Source: UBA12170 sp964293475
GTDB taxonomy: Bacteria; Bacteroidota; Bacteroidia; Bacteroidales; UBA12170
Assembly: GCA_964293475.1 (NCBI GenBank)
Contig: CAXYYJ010000029.1
Span: forward strand, 5,975 to 69,974
DNA length: 64,000 nucleotides
Direction: 5' to 3'
Shown piece by piece: positions 61,419-64,000 of this stretch. Positions within the stretch are counted from its first letter, which is position 1; the number at the start of each line of letters is the position of its first letter. The notes beneath the pieces are model-generated. The model was not told the origin of the DNA, made no database searches, and was given only the letters and a program-made list of their open reading frames with translations. A program made the position numbers and the translations under genes.

Positions 61419-62915
61419 ATGACCGACTTTTTGTTAATCTCCGCGAATATTCTTCTTTTTATAGTGATAGTGCTCGTTTGGTTGAGCCGCCAAAAAAATG
61501 ACAGCAGTGCATTTGCTGATTTTCAGGCATTCGTGAAAGAAAAATTTACGGACAGCTCCCGCGAATCCCGCGAGTTATTCTCCGAAAACCGTCAGGAAAC
61601 AGCCCGCAGCTTTCAAACCTTTCAGGATAGTTTATTGCAGCGTCTTACCGAAAACATTACCATTCAGAAGGAACAACTCGACAATTTTTCCAAATTGCTA
61701 CAGCAGCTCAATACCGAATTGCTCAAATCGCAAAATCAGTTTATGGAAGATGTTAACCAAAAGCAAATCAAGCTATTGGAAGCCATGAATCAGCATTTTA
61801 AATCGTTCGAAGAAAAGTTGCAGAAGGAATCGAAAAGCAACCGCGAAGATTTTTCTTTGGGGGTTAAAAATATGAATGAAGAGCTAAGAGAGCGATTTGG
61901 CGAGCTTAACAAGCAGCTCATTGAGCAAAACCGGAATTCGATGGAGCAAATAAAAGGTTTGAAAGACAATGTGAACGAGAGCTTGAAAGCCATTCGCGAA
62001 GACAATACCCACCAGCTCGATCAAATGCGTCAGACAGTTGACGAGAAGCTCCAGACCACTCTGGAAAAACGCCTGGGTGAATCCTTTAAAATGGTGAGCG
62101 AGCGCCTGGAATTGGTTCACAAAGGACTGGGCGAAATGCAAAACTTAGCCAGTGGAGTTGGGGATTTGAAAAAAGTGCTTTCAAACGTAAAAACCAGGGG
62201 AATTTTAGGAGAATATCAGCTGGGGAATATTTTGGAGCAGATACTCACCCCGGATCAGTATAGCCAGAACGTGGCCACCAAAAAAGGAAGTCAGGCGCAT
62301 GTGGAATTTGCAGTTAAATTACCGGGTAAGGCCGATGATAAAGAAGTCTGGCTGCCTGTGGATTCCAAATTCCCCATTGAGAACTATCAATTGCTTTTAA
62401 CTGCCTACGATAGCTCCGATAAACAGGCCATTGAGGATGCCCAGAAAATTCTAATAAAAACCATTGAATCCTTTGCCAAAGAAATCAGCAGTAAATACAT
62501 CGATCCGCCGCATACCACCGATTTTGCCATCATGTTTTTACCAGTCGAAAGCTTGTATGCCGAGGTTTTGCGTCACCCGGGGTTGTTTGAGAAATTGCAG
62601 CGCGATTACAAAATCACCGTAACAGGACCCACTATTTTGTCGGCCCTGCTCAACAGTTTGAACATGGGATTCAGAACATTGGCTGTGCAAAAGCGCAGCA
62701 GCGAAGTGTGGGATGTGCTCAAGGCAGTGAAAGCAGAGTTTGGCTTGTTTGCCGATCATTTGGACAAGGTTCAAAAGCAATTGAATACAGCATCCACAAC
62801 CCTTGAAACCCTCAGCACCACTCGTACCAGTGCTATCAACCGCAAGTTGAGAGGGGTTCAAATACTGGAGCCAGGGCAGTCGCAACAAATTTTAGAGTTA
62901 CCCGAAAATGAATAA
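61419..62915 (+). CDS. rmuC: DNA recombination protein RmuC homologue
   Basis: 498 residues. N-terminal membrane helix (about 3-20), a long coiled coil (about 30-245), then the RmuC nuclease-like core: GILGEYQLGNILEQIL, VWLPVDSKFPIENYQ, PPHTTDFAIMFLPVESLYAEV and GPTILSALLNSLNMGFRTL. These carry the conserved D/ExK-type residues of PD-(D/E)XK-like proteins. The family limits inversions at short repeats. It is probably co-transcribed with pepE, 11 bases downstream. Confidence 0.92.
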   Translation: MTDFLLISANILLFIVIVLVWLSRQKNDSSAFADFQAFVKEKFTDSSRESRELFSENRQETARSFQTFQDSLLQRLTENITIQKEQLDNFSKLLQQLNTELLKSQNQFMEDVNQKQIKLLEAMNQHFKSFEEKLQKESKSNREDFSLGVKNMNEELRERFGELNKQLIEQNRNSMEQIKGLKDNVNESLKAIREDNTHQLDQMRQTVDEKLQTTLEKRLGESFKMVSERLELVHKGLGEMQNLASGVGDLKKVLSNVKTRGILGEYQLGNILEQILTPDQYSQNVATKKGSQAHVEFAVKLPGKADDKEVWLPVDSKFPIENYQLLLTAYDSSDKQAIEDAQKILIKTIESFAKEISSKYIDPPHTTDFAIMFLPVESLYAEVLRHPGLFEKLQRDYKITVTGPTILSALLNSLNMGFRTLAVQKRSSEVWDVLKAVKAEFGLFADHLDKVQKQLNTASTTLETLSTTRTSAINRKLRGVQILEPGQSQQILELPENE

Positions 62916-62926
62916 AATATAGCAAT

Positions 62927-63670
62927 ATGAACAGAAACTTATTATTAATCAGTAATTCCACCAATGCAGGGGAGGTATATCTAGGCTGGCCCCGTCCGCA
63001 TATTCAGGCTTTTTTGGCCGAAAACAAGGTTAACCAAGTATTGTTTGTGCCCTATGCAGGCGTTAATTTGAGTAGCGAAGGACTCAAAGCCTCATTCGAT
63101 GCTTACGAAAGCCGTGTTAAAGCAGTTTTTGGAGAATTGGGATTTGAGTTAAAATCCATTCATCAGTTCAGCGATGCGGTAAAAGCAGTTGAAGAAGCCG
63201 AATGTATAGCAGTAGGTGGGGGAAATACCTTTCATTTGTTCTATATGATGCATCATATGGGCATAATGAAACCCATGCGCAAGCGTATACTCGAAGGCAT
63301 GCCTTTTATGGGCTGGAGTGCTGGTGCCAATGTGGCTTGTCCGACGCTTAGAACCACCAACGACATGCCCATTATTGAGCCAGTAAGCTTTCAGGGGTTG
63401 AATGTAATTCCATTTCAAATCAATCCGCATTATCTCGATGCGCATCCGGAAGGACATGGAGGCGAGACCCGCGAGCAACGAATCAAAGAGTTTATCGCCA
63501 TCAATCCCGAAGTTTATGTGGCAGGGTTGCGCGAGGGTTGTTTTTTCAGAGTGAAAGGTGATGATTTAAAACACTATGGTTCAAGAAGTTTGAGAATTTT
63601 TAAAAATGGAAAAACCCCATTTGAGTTGAATAACGATAACGATTTACAGTTTTTAATGGAAGGCATGTAA
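62927..63670 (+). CDS. pepE: Alpha-aspartyl dipeptidase PepE (S51)
   Basis: 247 residues, slightly longer than E. coli PepE (229). Catalytic GWSAGAN with Ser131, the oxyanion-side VGGGNTFHLFYMM, and downstream QINPHYLDAHP with the catalytic His region are all present. It cleaves Asp-X dipeptides in the cytoplasm. It is the last protein gene in the window, before tRNA-Ser. Confidence 0.94.
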   Translation: MNRNLLLISNSTNAGEVYLGWPRPHIQAFLAENKVNQVLFVPYAGVNLSSEGLKASFDAYESRVKAVFGELGFELKSIHQFSDAVKAVEEAECIAVGGGNTFHLFYMMHHMGIMKPMRKRILEGMPFMGWSAGANVACPTLRTTNDMPIIEPVSFQGLNVIPFQINPHYLDAHPEGHGGETREQRIKEFIAINPEVYVAGLREGCFFRVKGDDLKHYGSRSLRIFKNGKTPFELNNDNDLQFLMEGM

Positions 63671-63685
63671 TTTTTAATAAAATTA

Positions 63686-63716
63686 TTTGCTCAAATAAAA
63701 AATATATCTACTTTTG
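63686..63716 (+). promoter_or_regulatory. Consensus Bacteroidota promoter of tRNA-Ser
   Basis: TTTG (63686-63689), 19 bases, then TACTTTTG (63709-63716): an exact match in both boxes. It is followed near the start site by a CCCC-AAAAC-GGGG hairpin (63721-63733). Confidence 0.75.
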
Positions 63717-63769
63717 CAGTCCCCAAAACGGGGAAAACAGTTCTTGCAAAATTATTGCAGAGACAAGTT

Positions 63770-63859
<90 letters not shown>

Positions 63860-63872
63860 AAAAGTTTTAAAA

Positions 63873-64000
63873 CAGGGTATAGCGTAGTCCGGTTATCGCG
63901 TCCCGACGGAAACGTCGGGAAGGTCGCTGGAAAACGAAACCTAAAAAAACAAACGGGGTATAGCGTAGTCCGGTTATCGCGTCCCGACGGAAACGTCGGG
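63873..64000 (+). repeat. 81-base-period tandem repeat resembling tRNA-Pro 5' half
   Basis: GGGTATAGCGTAGTCCGGTT and onward recurs at 63875 and 63956, an exact 81-base period, and the second copy runs off the window. The second copy starts CGGGGTA then TAGCG...CGCG, like the acceptor strand and D arm of Bacteroidota tRNA-Pro. The anticodon arm is replaced by TCCCGACG-GAAA-CGTCGGGA, an 8-base stem with a GAAA loop. AGGTCGCTGG resembles the variable loop and the 5' T stem, but the T loop and 3' acceptor are missing. It cannot be a functional tRNA as read. Confidence 0.75.

Noticed and set aside
63873..64000. CRISPR array
   Set aside because: The 81-base unit repeats whole with no variable spacer, looks tRNA-derived, and no cas gene is present.

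Overview
The window looks like chromosomal DNA of a member of the Bacteroidota. It has low to moderate G+C and short intergenic gaps. Many promoter-like sites fit the Bacteroidota housekeeping consensus (TTG or TTTG, about 19 bases, then TAnnTTTG). Several gene families are typical of the phylum: a fused SecDF, a FadL-like porin paired with an SGNH lipoprotein, a DUF5686 barrel protein, a PD40/OmpA protein, and tricorn-like S41 proteases. I cannot assign a genus. No rRNA, CRISPR array, prophage or intact insertion sequence is visible.

Layout. 1-3.8 kb (minus): a surface-polysaccharide cluster with three glycosyltransferases and a hexapeptide acyltransferase cut by the window edge. 4-10 kb (minus): SGNH lipoprotein, FadL-like transporter, tricorn-like protease. 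10.1-13.1 kb (minus): radical SAM, holin-like, YtxH and AI-2E proteins in one overlapping operon. 13.3-16.5 kb: ligA, then a receiver/histidine kinase. 16.8-23.5 kb (plus): a four-gene operon that I read as a synthase-dependent exopolysaccharide machine. It encodes a TolC-like outer-membrane protein carrying a TIM-barrel-like domain and SPOR, an HlyD-like adaptor, a receiver/zinc-ribbon/degenerate-GGDEF protein, and a processive GT2. 23.5-29.4 kb (minus): a multi-PAS kinase, and an NtrY/NtrC-type pair. 29.5-33.8 kb (plus): an ABC (MacB/FtsX-type) operon starting with small membrane proteins behind a sigma-54-like promoter next to a palindrome. 33.8-43.8 kb (minus): DUF5686 protein, purM, a PorE-like OmpA protein, a TatA/B protein, secDF. 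44.2-48.9 kb: lipoprotein, dnaN, tRNA-Tyr, YfgM-like protein, fmt, HU, and an unlisted 45-residue membrane peptide. 49-53.6 kb (minus): recQ, an Uup-type ABC-F protein, a TPR protein. 53.6-58.1 kb: a large GAF/receiver/PPDK_N signalling protein divergent from a LuxR-type regulator with a degenerate receiver, flanked by a 61-base near-perfect direct repeat. 58.2-63.7 kb (plus): LtaS-like sulfatase, diacylglycerol-kinase-like enzyme, eIF1/YciH, rmuC, pepE. 63.7-64 kb: tRNA-Ser, then an 81-base-period tandem repeat that resembles the 5' half of tRNA-Pro with the anticodon arm replaced by a GAAA-capped hairpin.

The most distinctive items are the exopolysaccharide operon at 16.8-23.5 kb, the repeat-flanked PPDK_N signalling module at 53.6-58.2 kb, and the tRNA-Pro-like tandem repeat at the right edge. 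Functions come from motif reading only; no database search was run.
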